Assembly: GCA_963682055.1 (NCBI GenBank)
Contig: OY821744.1
Location: 21,986,967 to 22,050,966, forward strand
Source of the DNA: Primula veris
Lineage: Eukaryota; Streptophyta; Magnoliopsida; Ericales; Primulaceae
DNA: 64,000 nucleotides
Reading direction: 5' to 3'
Shown here piece by piece: positions 52,794 to 64,000 of this stretch. The notes beneath the pieces were generated by a model. That model saw nothing but the letters and a program-made list of their open reading frames with translations. It was not told the DNA's origin and searched no databases. A program made the translations under genes and the position numbers. The first letter of the stretch is position 1. Each line of letters opens with the position of its first letter.

Positions 52794-53285
52794 AAAGGGG
52801 GAGAAATACCTCTCTCTTTTGTTTTTAAGTTGTATTTCTTTTCCGCTCTACGAACTACGTTGGTTTTTAATGTAATAACTAGAAAAACGTTTTATGTTAT
52901 GAATCGTTATTATGTTGCTTTTTATAAGTGCTTATGCGTTGTGAGAATTGTGTATATGCGTGGTTATAATTGCTATTGAGATTTATGCACATAATTGCTA
53001 GTTGAATGGATTATTTATATTGCTTTTCATTTGTGGCGATTGACCATTTTTAGGCAAAACTATGGCCAAATTTTTGCTTGCATATAGATCTTCGTTATCC
53101 TTAATCATTTAACCTTGTTTTAACGTCGTTTTATTTAAATCGGATGTTATGACATTTACTTGCCTTTTCTCTAAAAACTTTTATCCAAGTAAAGCGTCAT
53201 CTACACATTTCGGTTATACTTGTTTAGCAAAAAGAGCTTATAGTATGTTATAATCAATATTTTGTCATCATCAAAAAGGGAGAGA
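52794..53285 (+). promoter_or_regulatory. Polypurine tracts of the Sirevirus-type element
   Basis: AAAGGGGGAGAAA at 52794-52806 just after ORF3 and AAAAAGGGAGAGA (53273-53285) next to the 3' LTR. The stretch between is non-coding and T-rich. Confidence 0.75.
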
Positions 53286-53286
53286 T

Positions 53287-54538
53287 TGTTGAACGTCGTT
53301 TCTTCTAATCGATTATTTTGATGATAACAATATTTGTAAAACATGATAAAAGCTCGTTTTGCGTACTAATCATTTATCTAGCGTGTCAAAGGTTCAAAAT
53401 GATAGAATACGCAAATACGAAGTCAACGGATCAAGCGGAACGTCAATCGGAATTAAATCGAACAAGTTACAAGCTTTCGAACGATGTCGAGAAAACCGAA
53501 AAATCTACTAAGGCAAAAATGACCTCTCGTAACCAGAAACGACCGATCATTTATGAATCAATTTTGTCCAGTGAGCACATCGTAAAAACGACCGATCGTC
53601 CAGAATTTCGACCGATCGTTTTCAGTGTAATTTTGTCCAGTGAGCACTCAGCAAAAACGACCGATCATGAAGCTGAAACGACCGATCGTTTCAGTGCGTA
53701 TTTTGTCCAGTGAGTCCAATTGAAAAACGACCGATCGTTTTTCAGAAACGACCGATCGTTTCTGTAGAAATTCAAATTCAGCTTTTAAGCTATTCCTGAA
53801 AATTGGGCGAACAACTGCGAAAACAGCATTGAATGAACTCAACAACCAGCAACGGTCTGAAATTAAATGCTGAACCTTTTCACTCTACAAAAGCCCCAAA
53901 AAGTCTTTGAAGAAAGATTATCCAAGCATACACAACTTATAAGCAATTCTTACAAACCTATTCTTCAAGCTTATACTACCAAATCTCACGTGTATTATTA
54001 AATATTCTCGAGAGTATTATTCTTGTAATTCTATAAACTCCGAGATATTATTTGTTAGTGAGTGATCCAATTTGTAAAAGAGTAATTTTATAAACTCATT
54101 TGTGAGCGAGTGAATTGGGTAGAGGCTTTTAAGCAAGTGTAGCTTAAAAGCTCTAGGTCATTTATTCGGGATACTCATATAGTGAGGGGGAGCGTAATCG
54201 GTTGATTAAGCTCGTTAAGGTGTAACCTTGAATCGAAGTTTTTAGTGAAACACTCGGTAGTGAAAATACCGAGGAGAGGACGTAGGCGCGTTTTGCCGAA
54301 CCTCTATAAATCTTGCGTTATTTCTTTCCCTTAACTTTTACTTTTCGTATTTATTTATTGCTTGCTTAGATTAATTTAGCGATAACTTGTTAACGAAAGA
54401 GTTTAGGTGATAAAACCACTAATTAACTTAGTAAATAACACAAAGTTTTTATTCCGCGAAAAAACGTACAAAACCTTATTCACCCCCCCCCCCCCCCCTT
54501 CTCTCTCTCTCTAAGGTTTAGACTCCTACGGACCAACA
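53287..54538 (+). repeat. 3' LTR of the Sirevirus-type element
   Basis: Matches 44862-46119 with about a dozen substitutions. Here the poly(C) run is C16 followed by a (CT) expansion. Confidence 0.95.
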
Positions 54539-54543
54539 GGTAC

Positions 54544-55711
54544 CAAAATGGTAACTCATCAAACACAACCAGCTATGTTCAGCTATAAACTACAGCTAAT
54601 AGAAGTAAAACTACTATACGCCACAAGCAAAAATACAAAAGAAACAGTATGCCGCTCCTATCACGTAGTAAACTCTCCCCTCTTTGAGTACCGAAACAGT
54701 ACTCGAAAGTTTTTAATCAACCAGTTTGCAACTACAGCTACAACAAAAACAAATATTGTTACTATAAACATTGCTACTATAAACAACATAAACAAAAGGA
54801 AGCAGGAAGATGATTCCCACATCGAATCAACATAAAAGACTCCCATATCAGTACCCAAATGGTACATCGTTTAAGTTACTGTACAGTCAGATACAACTAT
54901 ATAATCTTAACTACGAAATATTAATTCTACTATAAATAGCAAACACAAAAGACTGCCTTTAATTACCAAAATTTTTACCTTGATAACTCAGCCATATAAT
55001 TTCAACTCTAAGTAGAACATACTACTACAAGTAATCATATAAAAAGCAACATGAAAGCGATTCCAGCAAAATACACCTAAAAGACTCCCCTTTTAAGTAC
55101 CAAAAATGGTAGCTGATTGCCGCTAAGAAAGGCTGGACACATAGACAGCGATGAACACGCAATGAAAAAGGCATGAAACTACTCCCTTTGCCTCAAATTT
55201 CAGCTTAAAACCCGCGAGCGACAAAACTACAAGAGCCTATTTAAAATAGATCACTATAAAGATAAGTTTCAGCCTTTAAAAGGCTCAAAACAGACCTGGA
55301 AAGTGGAAAGCAACCACTGAATATATACCTTAGAATAACCTCATGTGCGATAGCTATGCAACGGAGAAGACAGATTGAACCGAATCGAAAGAAAATGATA
55401 TTTAAAGGGGGAGGATTATTATTTTATTTCTTTTCTATCTCTATCCCACTTCTGCTCTCTGTCTATCTCTCTCTTTTTCTTTTCCAGCGTGCGTATATAT
55501 GTATGTTTTGTACATATCAGAATATATTTATACCTCTATATCATTCTTATCATGTTCAAATCCTGAAGAGGTTGAGACAAAAATAGAGGGCCCCACATTT
55601 TATTTTAGTAGGCAGAGTTTAGATACACTTGAACATTCTTTTTACTTTAGATATATTTACATACATTTTCTTTTAATCAGTATATAAATATATAAAAATC
55701 AGGTTGTTACA
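54544..55711. other. Right part of the solo LTR
   Basis: Non-coding; continues the solo LTR. It contains repeated ACTCTCCCCT/AGACTCCC-GTACC-AAATGGTA words at about 54675, 54838 and 55083. Confidence 0.6.
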
Positions 55712-56013
55712 ATGATTTTCCACAGACTAATCCTCCCTCTCTATGGATCTTTCTCTATAGATGAGAATGGAAGAGGAGAGTTGTTAGAGATAAGTCTTGG
55801 CGACCAAACCCTATATTCTTTATATAGTAATACTAATTAGAATCTCATAAACCCTAATTAGTTTACTATTGGGTAATACACATTACAAATCTCATAACAA
55901 ACCGCATATTTTATTGGACTATTCTTAGTAGATCACTTAATTAGCCCATTCAAGAATATTATAATTGTATTAATTAATTAGCTCACATGTCAGATTATTA
56001 AAATAACATAACA
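55712..56013 (-). repeat. Left LTR of the old copia, second segment
   Basis: Begins with the ATGAT duplication, aligns with 61425-61726, and ends AAATAACATAACA. Confidence 0.8.
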
Positions 56014-57550
56014 ATCTTCCACTTGGGCTATAATTAATTCCAAATGACAATATCATTCAATAACCATATTTGCTCGCAAAATTGCTAATAATTCTTAAAA
56101 CATTTCTTTAATCAATCTGTTCCATCTCCTATACCAACATGAGACTAAAACGATCTTCGTTACATTTATCGTAACTCGATCCATCAATAATCACCATATC
56201 AAATATATTCAATGACATAGATCAAGTATGGATGTGTAACTAGAAAATACATGCAATGTGATCTTAGTCATGCCTATTTCCAATTGGTCCTTAATTATTT
56301 AGTGAGATCAATCCTTAATCTTTTAAATTTTATATTAAACCACAACTGAAAGATAACACATTCAGAGCAATAAAAATAATAATACCATCAACTTTATTCT
56401 GCAAAAAACTGAACACCAAAGTGTTTTAATAGTGTCAACCAAAAGAACTAAATATGGAACATAAACTCCCACTAAAACGACATATCATCAAAGATGACAA
56501 CACCCATTTGAGCAGTATGCCCATGAAAGACCTTGAGTGTCAATACATTATTAAGTGGGTCGGTTAGGATTTAGTTTATTCTAATAAGTTCAACAGACAC
56601 TCTATCGCTCTAAAATTTTCCTTTAACAATTAGAAACTCAATGTCTATTTGTTTAGACTTCTAACAGCTTCTATTGTTATCCGAATATATAACTGCTAAT
56701 AGATTGTTAAAATAAATCTTTAGTGGTCTTTCAATACCATCTGCAACTCGCAGTCTAATGACAAATTTCGCAGTCATATCACATAATTGGTTTCCTTATA
56801 CCAAACTATGAACTTTGTTGTCATGATGGAAGGAGCTATGAGTGTCTGCTTAGCACTTTTTCATATATAACCCTTTCTGACAACATATAAACATAGCCAG
56901 AATTGTATCTCTTGGTAACCCGCAAGATCAGAGTTAGAATACTATATGATCTCCAAATTTTCTAACTTCCAATATGTGAGTATATAATTATTTGTTTTAT
57001 TTATTAATATATTATACCCCGTTTGACTGCTTACAAGAATCCATGCCGGGGTCACTTAAGTATTTTCCTAACATACCCACTATGTATAGTAAATCTAGAC
57101 GCGTACATATTTGAGCATACATAAGACTCCACAACAGCCGAAGCATAATGAATCTTTTGCATCTCTTTACTTTAGTTTCATTCTTGGGGCATTAATTGAG
57201 ACTAAATTTGTTTCATTTGGTGACGGGAGTATCTCATTGTGCATAATCTTTCATGCGTACCTTATCGATATAACTCTTTTGTGATAACCTAAGGACACAC
57301 CGAGAGCGATCTCGATGTATCTTTAATTTCTAATGCAAAAGAGACGTCATCAGGATCTTTCATTTCAAAATACTTAGTCAAAAATCTCTTATTTTCGTGC
57401 AAGGAGCCCATATCGTTTACTTGCCAATAGTATGTCATCGACATAAAGCACTAGGAAGATAATTTACTCCCACTGAACTTGTGATATACACAATCATCAA
57501 CTGTATTGACCTCAAAACCATATGAGACAATGATTTGATGGAACTTTTGA
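56014..57550 (-). pseudogene. Decayed RNase H and RT palm region of the old copia
   Basis: Minus-strand remnant with many stops. The RT catalytic motif is recognisable at 57445-57434 (YVDD, within LYVDDILLASKRYG). The rest, toward the left LTR, is where RNase H should be and is too degraded for me to delimit. Confidence 0.65.
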
Positions 57551-57883
57551 TCATTGATGGGAAACTTGCTTGCGACCATAGATGGACCTTTTGAATATGC
57601 AAACCATAGAGTTTGAATCACCTAATACAAAGTTTTCTGTTTGTGTCATACATATAGTTTCCTCAATGTCATCATTAAGAAAAGTTGTCTTAATATCCAT
57701 CTCGTGCAACTCTAAATCAAAATGAGTTACAAGTGTCATTATAGCCCTAAAAGAATAATTCGATGAAATCTGAGTAAAACCTTTTGTGACTAGACATGCT
57801 TTATATCTCTCAATGTTACCCTTAGAATCTCTTTTGGTTTTAAATATCAATTTGCAACCTATGAGATTCTTACCTTCAGGCAA
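57551..57883 (-). pseudogene. Copia RT fragment of the old element
   Basis: 110 open residues following the copia RT N-terminal pattern: PEGKNLIGCKLIFKTKRDSK, RYKACLVTKGFTQ, then a segment with LHEMDIKTTFLNDDIEE and IYGRKQVS. Homologues read KARLVAKGF and MDVKTAFLNGDLEE, so several conserved residues are changed. Confidence 0.85.
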
Positions 57884-58067
57884 CTTGAAAATATCTTAAA
57901 CGTCATTGTCCTTTATAGAATCATCTCATCATTCATGACATCAATTCACTTTTGAGGTGTTGAGTTTGCTCTTCTGTTGCAATCTCTTAATTTTGAGTAG
58001 GGAGTATTATAGGTAATTCTTATTGTTCTTTTCGAGTGTTTCTTGAACAATGTCAAAATGATCATTG

Positions 58068-58560
58068 TCAATAACAACATGTAATGAAATGAATTCTCTT
58101 TTTCAAAGACAATATTCTTAACTTTATCTCCCCCTCAAACACAACATGCTTAAGAATTTTTGCATTTCCCATTTTGAAAAAGAATTTAGTTGAGGGATCA
58201 TAAAACTTGAAACCCCTTGATCTTTCTGAGTAACGATAATGAGAATAGCCATCTATAAAAAAATAAATACCGTTGGACATTCCAAGTAACCATAGGGAAT
58301 GGACCATATATATAAGTATTTATCAATTGTAAGATGTCGAAACTCATGTTAACACTTAATTTCTTTATGTTTGTCTGTTTACCCTTTATACATTCGACGC
58401 ATAAATCAAAGTCGGTGTACTCAAGTAGTTCAAAAATTTAGTCTGACACAAATCTCTCTATTCTTTTTTTGGAGATGTGTCCTAAGCATTTGTGTCATAT
58501 AGTTGTAAAATTCTCATTTAAAATAAAATAAAATTGCGTTTTGTACCTCTTGATGTTAAG
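58068..58560 (-). pseudogene. Copia pre-integrase and integrase remnant, core deleted
   Basis: The right part encodes the zinc-binding pre-integrase region (HKCLGHISKKRIERFVSD; CIKGKQTN). It is followed by a start of the integrase core (MSNGIYFFIDGYSHY) that joins directly to the post-integrase motif (RYSERSRGFKFYDP). The intervening core with the remaining catalytic D and E is missing, a deletion of several hundred bases. Frames shift within the segment. Confidence 0.65.
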
Positions 58561-58591
58561 TGCAAGTTTTCATTAGATGAAACACATGTAT

Positions 58592-58855
58592 TCAGCATAT
58601 ATAGTTTATCATCCAAATAATAGTCACAATCAAAGTAGAATTAAGAATGAGACTAAATTTCGTATTTTCAAATGAATAAGGATAAACATAATTGTGCAAA
58701 GCAGAAATAGAAACCAAATTGTCTAAAGACGATATTACATAAGTCTCTCTTAATTCAATAAAATGACCGGTCTCAAAAGATAACCTAAAAGTGCAAATTG
58801 ATTCATCAAGAACTGTTTTTGTCGCCACCCACATAAAAGAATCTTTCAGATTCAC
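58592..58855 (-). pseudogene. Copia protease-to-pre-integrase fragment
   Basis: 87 open residues with the copia pattern TFRLSFETGHFIELRETYVI, SLDNLVSISAL and YPYSFENTKFSL, equivalent to the stretch downstream of the protease active site. The active-site D-S-G itself is not visible. Confidence 0.7.
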
Positions 58856-58984
58856 TTGGCGGCCAACTCCAAATGCAACTTTACATGGAAAAACTTATAT
58901 GAGTAGTAGCACCTAAATCTACTCATCAAATATTATATGTCAAAAGTCAAATTAATTTTCAGAACAAACAAAGGTGAAAAGTGC

Positions 58985-61280
58985 ACATTTATTTACACGC
59001 CATACGACGTTTTGGAACATTACTTATTCACATACCCAAATTTTTGGCAAAAGAAACATTGAAATTCCTTATCCTGAGTTTTTTTATTAATTTGGTTGTG
59101 AAGTTCCCACCGTAAATTCCTTATCCATAGTCCTTTTTCGATTCTTTACAAAACGGTTTTCAATTTTATAAGAAAACCTTTTACAAATACCTTATTTGGC
59201 ATACCGTCCCTGAATGCTTCTGGATCACTGCGCTTTATGATCATTAGACTTAGGCGATTAGAACGTTCTGACATCTCAAAGTTTGCCTTTTCATCGGCGA
59301 AACGTTTATCTGTAAGAAAAGCGGGTTCATCCTTACTTAATGCATAAATTCATGCAGTTGAGAACCAACAAAATGTTCTATTTTCCAGCTCTTAAGGTTT
59401 GTGCCGTTAAGTAAAAGAATTGAATTTATGTTGGCAGAAATATTAACAGCAGATACTTTAACCATAAATTCAAAATGAACAAATATTTAAACTCACTTGA
59501 TAGAAATTTATGTCAGAACATTCATGATAAATCAAAATAAAATGGTTCTGCATCACACAAATTTCAATTAAATATAGTGGTGGTGTACCCATTTAAACAA
59601 GATACCTATCACAACATTGATGTTTAGTCTTTGGACATAAAGATCAACTTGTAAGTGGTAATCTCAACGTAGAAATCAAATGTTGATAATAAATCCGGTT
59701 AAACAATAACTTTCCTTTGGACCGATGTATTGTTCGCATGTAAACTTTATAATTATCACACATCATTCCCACATGTGCATATTCGTTGTTAGACCAATTA
59801 ATGACCTTCCTTTGGACCGATCATTAATCGCATAAATAAAAAATACACACATCTTATTATCTCAAAAATAAACAAATTTACGCAAAAGAGCTTACTTTGG
59901 AAACGTTTTGCTTCAATTAGTTTATCTCAAAATAAAAGATAAAAGTAAATTTAGTTAGTGTCCAAAATCCAAAATTTAGTGTAAATATCAAAAATTCTGA
60001 AATTATATTTTATTTTCTTGTTACACAATAGTATAAATATGAGGAAATAACACTATAAAAAATCTACTGACAACTATACCGTATGAACCAAGCGAAAGAT
60101 ATCTCATATATATTAATGAAACAACATCCAAATAATTAACATCACAGTTTCACGAAGTTCACATGACAGACAATATACCATAACTTTAGCAAACATAGAT
60201 GCACAAGTTTCATAATTAAAACACAATTTATACAATACACAAACTTGTTATATTCCAAATATATGTGAACATGTAATTTAGTGACTTGTACCACCGTAAG
60301 TATATATGCAACTAGGTCATAGCCTGAGCAAAAACAAAAGAATTCGTACTGTTTTTTTTTTTTTTTTTTAAATATTCAACAATTTGATTCAAAGAATTGA
60401 AGAAAACTAAACTTATAAATAAATCTGTAGTGGACCGTCGATGAAGAAAACCGAAATCATTGAAATTCACAGGAAAGGTCCGAACAAAAAATAAATAAAT
60501 AAGTGAATGGCTCCAAAAAATTCACAAAAGTATAACCAAAGCCAAAGATTCATGTTTAGGGGTACTGCATCCAAAAAACATGACCTAAACATAGCATACT
60601 ATAAAAAACAAATAATGGTTTTGCCATACGTGTTCACAAGTATAAGGACTCCCAAAACATTAGACCTTTTAAAGGTTGATTCCCTTTATTTAGTGGAGCT
60701 GAAACAAATAAAAAAACAATAACTTTAATTATGAACCGATGTATCCAATTGAATACAATTGAACAAATCATGTGTAGTATAAACTGATGGAATCATGCAT
60801 GGAACCATGTTAGTACAATGTGCCAGGTAAAACGTAATTTAATTGACATCCATAAATACTAACAAACGAAACTAAATGGCTCTGGAAAGAAAAACAATTC
60901 CAACTGAATGATATATATAATTCACATGAACTTCAAATCTCAGTACGATGCATGGAGGTATAAATCATATAAGCATATAAATCCAATGCATGGAGGTATA
61001 AATCATACAAGCATATAAATCCGAATCAATTAAAAGTATGACTGAACATCCATCATATAAAATAAAATCACATAATTTTATATCACATATAAAAGATGAA
61101 ACCAACCACAACCATACAATTTTTTATTTTTATTATTGATTACTAAAAACACATGTATGTTTAGTTAAATCCGATAAACCATATGGATTTATTCAAACAA
61201 ACCAAAATCATGTGCTTATACATAAAATTCAATAATCACAATTTAATATGATCAATCATAATAATCAAACATAAAACATG
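58985..61280 (-). pseudogene. Decayed gag region and leader of the old copia
   Basis: A zinc-knuckle relic, CFFCQKFGYVNK (canonical C-x2-C-x4-H changed to Y), is readable on the minus strand near 59060. Upstream, no frame is long enough to follow. A 38-bp tandem duplication (60949-61024) and a T18 run (60352-60369) lie within. Confidence 0.55.
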
Positions 61281-61292
61281 CTCTTGATACCA
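61281..61292 (-). promoter_or_regulatory. Primer-binding site of the old copia
   Basis: Minus-strand TGGTATCAAGAG, next to the right LTR; typical copia tRNA-iMet-type site with one extra A. Confidence 0.75.
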
Positions 61293-61294
61293 AT

Positions 61295-61726
61295 TATTAG
61301 AACTAAATATATATGTATGAATAGACATTTATGTCAGACTATCAAGATTATATAGAAACGAATACAAGGATATACATGATTCCATGATATTTGATACGAG
61401 AACATATTATGGACTATTGATCTTTCACAGACTAATCCTCCCTCTCTATGAATCTCTTTTTATTGATGAGAATAGAGGAAGAGAGTTGTTAGAGATAAAT
61501 ATTGGGAACAAACCCTATATTCTTTATATACTAATACTAATTATAATTCCATAAACCCTAATTAGTTTACTATTGGGTAATACACATTACAAATCTCATA
61601 TCAAACCGCATGTTTTATTGGACTATTCTTAGTAAATCACTAAATTTGCCCATTCAAGAATATTAGCACAAATATAATTGTATTAATTAATTAGTCCACG
61701 CGTCAGGTTATTAAAATAACCTCACA
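61295..61726 (-). repeat. Right LTR of the old copia (its 5' LTR)
   Basis: 432 bp, starting TATTAGAACTAAAT (TG eroded to TA) and ending AATAACCTCACA. Diverged from the left copy by point changes and small indels. Confidence 0.8.
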
Positions 61727-62694
61727 GCATGGACACGGATACGGGTATCGTATCCGATACGATACAAATACGCGGATACGGATTATTTAAAGATTTAGGA
61801 TACGTATGATAGGGTAATTATAATTATAATAAAAATTATTATTATATATATATATATATCTACAAAATATACTAATACAAATTAATTTTTACTTATCAAA
61901 CATTATGTAGAAATACAATTTCCCAAAATTTGTTCTATAATATGTAAGTATTTATGCATATTTGTACTTTGTTATAAATAAAAAAATATACTTTATACTA
62001 ATATAGCATGTATGATCCATTACTTTACCTATCGGTAAAACATATGTGAAGTATCATTGAATTATTGGATAGCTAAAACTTTTGAAAAGTCAAGTATACG
62101 ACATTTGGAGTATCCGATACGAGTAGCGGACTGGTTAAACCTTTGAAAAGTCAAGGATACGACATTTGGAGTATAGATACAGTATTAGGGTATCAGTATC
62201 TTGCTTGTTAATTCAGTCCAGTAAATAGTAATCGTCATTAGTGCTATCTATCCTCTAACCCAATAATGCTTCTCGATTTTTTAAATCACAAGTATAATTT
62301 GAAACAATCAACTTGAAGGATCATACACTTCCCAAATAGTGTATCGATTCAAATCCATGAATTCATGGTTGGATTGATTCTTACGAGTTTTACATTGAAA
62401 CTAGTGACCACTTGATACTCAAATTAGAACTTTAGCCACAAAAACTATACAAATTATTTTTTGAGCAATTTTATACAAATATTAGTTTAGGCAGTAGACG
62501 AGGAATAATGGTTTAGGCACTCTTGCGATGTTAACAACCTTGCATGTTTTCCTAACAATAGCTATTTTAAGTCAACTTCTTTGCTTTCTTGCTTTTAACC
62601 TGCTGGCATTTGGCTGTTTAACTTTTCAGCTGAGTTTTTGGCATCCTTTTACTTCCCTTCACACATGCTACCAACGCAAAAAAAAAAAAAAGTT
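61727..62694. other. Intergenic with a GGATACG-type repeat
   Basis: No gene. The segment 61730-61810 is dense in GATACG/CGTATC words in both orientations. A 60-bp duplication (TTTTGAAAAGTCAAG-ATACGACATTTGGAGTAT) lies at about 62077 and 62138. Confidence 0.55.
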
Positions 62695-63050
62695 CACTTC
62701 CTCAGTTTTTTCACACCATATAGTTCTATGCCAAAATATTCCCTCATCTAATTATTAATAATTTTCACTTCCTCAATTTTTTCACACCGTATAGTTCTAT
62801 GCCAAAATATTCCCTCATCTAATTATTAATAATTTTCACTTCCTCAATTTTTTCACACCGTATAGTTCTATGCCAAAATATTCCCTCATCTAATTATTAA
62901 TAATTTTCACTTCCTCAATTTTTTCACACCGTATAGTTCTATGCCAAAATATTCCCTCAACTAATTATTAATAATTTTCACTTCCCCAGTTTTTTCACAC
63001 CGTATAGTTCTATGCCAAAATATTCCCTCATCTAATTATTAATAATTTTT
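62695..63050. repeat. 71-bp tandem repeat, five copies
   Basis: Units start CACTTCCTCAATTTTTTCAC at 62695, 62766, 62837, 62908 and 62979. Each includes CCGTATAGTTCTATGCC and ends TTATTAATAATTTT. Near-identical copies. Confidence 0.95.
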
Positions 63051-64000
63051 CACCAGGGCACTATCAAGGGAAAATGCCAATCTTTTTTTTCTCTAGCAGT
63101 TTTTTTTTTTTTTTGTGTGTTGGCAGATAATAATCTTGATATAGGCATGTTTGGTTGCAGCTTTTTAGTTCAGGTTATCTGCTTGTTGTCGAAAGAAACT
63201 ATTGCCTAATTTTCAAGCTGCAGTTACGCTTCCAGTTATAACCCAGTTTTAACTCAGTTTATAACTGAACAGAACTTAATACCAAAAACTGAATAAATTA
63301 AAGTGAACACACAAATTTTAATTACGAAGTTCGATATATGCTAGATCTACATCTCCGAGTCACTCAACCAGTTATATAATAATATGTCAAAGGATAATGA
63401 CAAGTTTTGAGCCTTAGAATACTCTCGTGTAAATGCCTAACTCTCAACTCTCAACTAACACACTACCAATCTTTCTAGGACCAAAGCCTATGCTTTAATT
63501 TGTCAAAACACTGTAGTGTTTTTCGTTCTGAAATTTGTATAAAACTCTTTGACTCTTTTTTTTCGCTCAAGAGGTGTATTTTACCTATGATACTATTCTG
63601 CTTATATAACGCGGTTACAAGATAATTTAAGTCAAACTAAATCTTCTTTTGTTTATCTCGATTATCTTCAGTCTTTTCATATCTTGTATATCTTCGATCT
63701 TTTCTTAAAGACTTCAAATCTTCTTTTATTCTAATTGATTTGAACTTCTAATTTGTTTTCTTGCCTCAAGACCACGTCCAAATCTTCTCTTTTAAATTGA
63801 TTTGATCTTCTGATTAGTTTTCTTGCCTTAAGAATCACGTTACAATCTTTATCCATGACTTTGGAAATATATGTTGCCAGAATAAACTTCGCCAGAAACT
63901 TAGTTGTATGTCAGTTATAACTCAAACTCTAATCTGTGAAACATACTAAACTTCAAAGGTTAAAAACATCACTTTATAACAAGAATAAGATTAATAATAT
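63051..64000. other. Unassigned, possible copia LTR edge
   Basis: No ORF. The segment near 63290-63350 (ACACACAAATTTTAATTACGAAGTTCG) resembles the ACACAA...AACGTGGTTCGG leader word of some copia LTRs in minus orientation, and repeated CTTCTTTTA-TTGATTTGA-CTTCT words follow (63640-63800). Not enough to define an element. Confidence 0.3.

Larger units (their letters stand above)
44862..54538 (+). mobile_element. Full-length Ty1/copia Sirevirus-type element
   Basis: 9,677 bp, LTRs of 1,258 and 1,252 bp, flanked by GGTAC on both sides (44857-44861, 54539-54543). tRNA-iMet primer site, gag, pol (PR-IN-RT-RNaseH order, as in copia), a third ORF, and AAAGGGGGAGAAA polypurine motifs. The third ORF and repeated polypurine motifs are Sirevirus traits. 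The LTRs differ at about a dozen positions besides poly(C) length, mainly transitions. Damage is limited to a frameshift in gag and two TAG codons between gag and pol, of which one may be native recoding. Confidence 0.95.
43632..55711. mobile_element. Solo LTR (~2.4 kb) interrupted by the Sirevirus-type element
   Basis: Starts TGTCACGCCTCGAATTTAC and ends AGGTTGTTACA, flanked by ATGAT on both sides (43627-43631 and 55712-55716). The parts 43632-44861 and 54539-55711 join to about 2,398 bp once the inner GGTAC duplication is removed. TG...CA ends, a single copy and a perfect duplication are what a solo LTR looks like; the minus reading (TGTAAC...GTGACA) resembles the LTR at 40526, so it is probably Ty3/gypsy in minus orientation. 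It contains a diverged internal duplication (AAAGTCGGATTCACAAATA at about 44131 and 44292). No coding region. Confidence 0.8.
43506..61726 (-). mobile_element. Old Ty1/copia element on the minus strand, hosting two later insertions
   Basis: Left LTR 43506-43631 plus 55712-56013, right LTR 61295-61726. The two match over their length (for example CAGACTATCAAGATTATATA; ACTAATCCTCCCTCTCTATG; TTACTATTGGGTAATACACA). On the minus strand a primer site TGGTATCAAGAG (61292-61281) follows the right LTR, and a purine-rich CAAGTGGAAGAT precedes the left LTR. Gag knuckle, protease, integrase remnant and RT are found between, all decayed. Without insertions it is about 6.1 kb. No matching target duplication was found (TTCTA against GCATG). 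Confidence 0.85.

Noticed and set aside
43627..55716. Reading the whole 12-kb segment as one large LTR element with internal genes
   Set aside because: The internal 9.7 kb is a separate element with its own LTRs and GGTAC duplication; the remainder is a single LTR.

Overview
This is a transposable-element-rich, AT-rich stretch of a flowering-plant (most likely eudicot) nuclear genome. The evidence is one intact plant-specific DUF617/MIZ1-like gene, plant LTR-retrotransposon lineages (Ty3 Tat-type with antisense ORFs; Ty1 Sirevirus-type), and Stowaway, CACTA and (TA)n-flanked MITEs. I cannot name the species. No tRNA, rRNA, CRISPR or bacterial-style operon was seen.

Left part (1-15.7 kb): intergenic DNA with small DNA transposons, a decayed PIF/Harbinger-like fragment (2.2-2.6 kb, minus), the DUF617 gene (8498-9268, minus), and a broken three-exon fragment of an L-arabinokinase-like gene (13.9-14.6 kb) that keeps its splice sites but carries a nonsense codon.

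Middle part (15718-38062): one 22.3-kb Ty3/gypsy element with matched 570-bp LTRs and a perfect GATTA target-site duplication. The sense strand holds Gag-PR-RT-RNaseH-second RNaseH-integrase, broken by two stops, followed by eight copies of an 87-bp repeat. The 3' third is coded on the opposite strand. It holds a probable six-exon, all-phase-0 spliced antisense gene (27458 down to 23438) with an N-terminal 'putative gypsy-type transposon' domain and long coiled coils, then an array of five small antisense coiled-coil ORFs, each with its own TATA box. The fifth ORF is split by a nested 5.1-kb Ty1/copia element (31962-37063, TSD GCTCG) that has gag but no pol.

Right part (38-64 kb): minisatellites, a probable LTR at 40.5-42.4 kb, then a three-deep nest. 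The outermost layer is an old minus-strand copia element (LTRs 43506-56013, interrupted, and 61295-61726). Its left LTR received an element now reduced to a ~2.4-kb solo LTR (43632-55711, TSD ATGAT). That in turn received a nearly intact 9.7-kb Sirevirus-type element (44862-54538, TSD GGTAC) with gag, pol and a third ORF.

The two Sirevirus-like elements share primer-binding site, LTR blocks and arrays of the motif ACGACCGATCGT. In the full-length element that array recurs inside, just upstream of ORF3, suggesting a separate promoter. The gag-only element could be mobilised in trans by a pol-bearing relative. LTR-pair divergence read by eye (about 1.6% for the Tat element, 0.7-1% for the two Sirevirus-like copies) agrees with the nesting order of the Tat element and the copia inside it.
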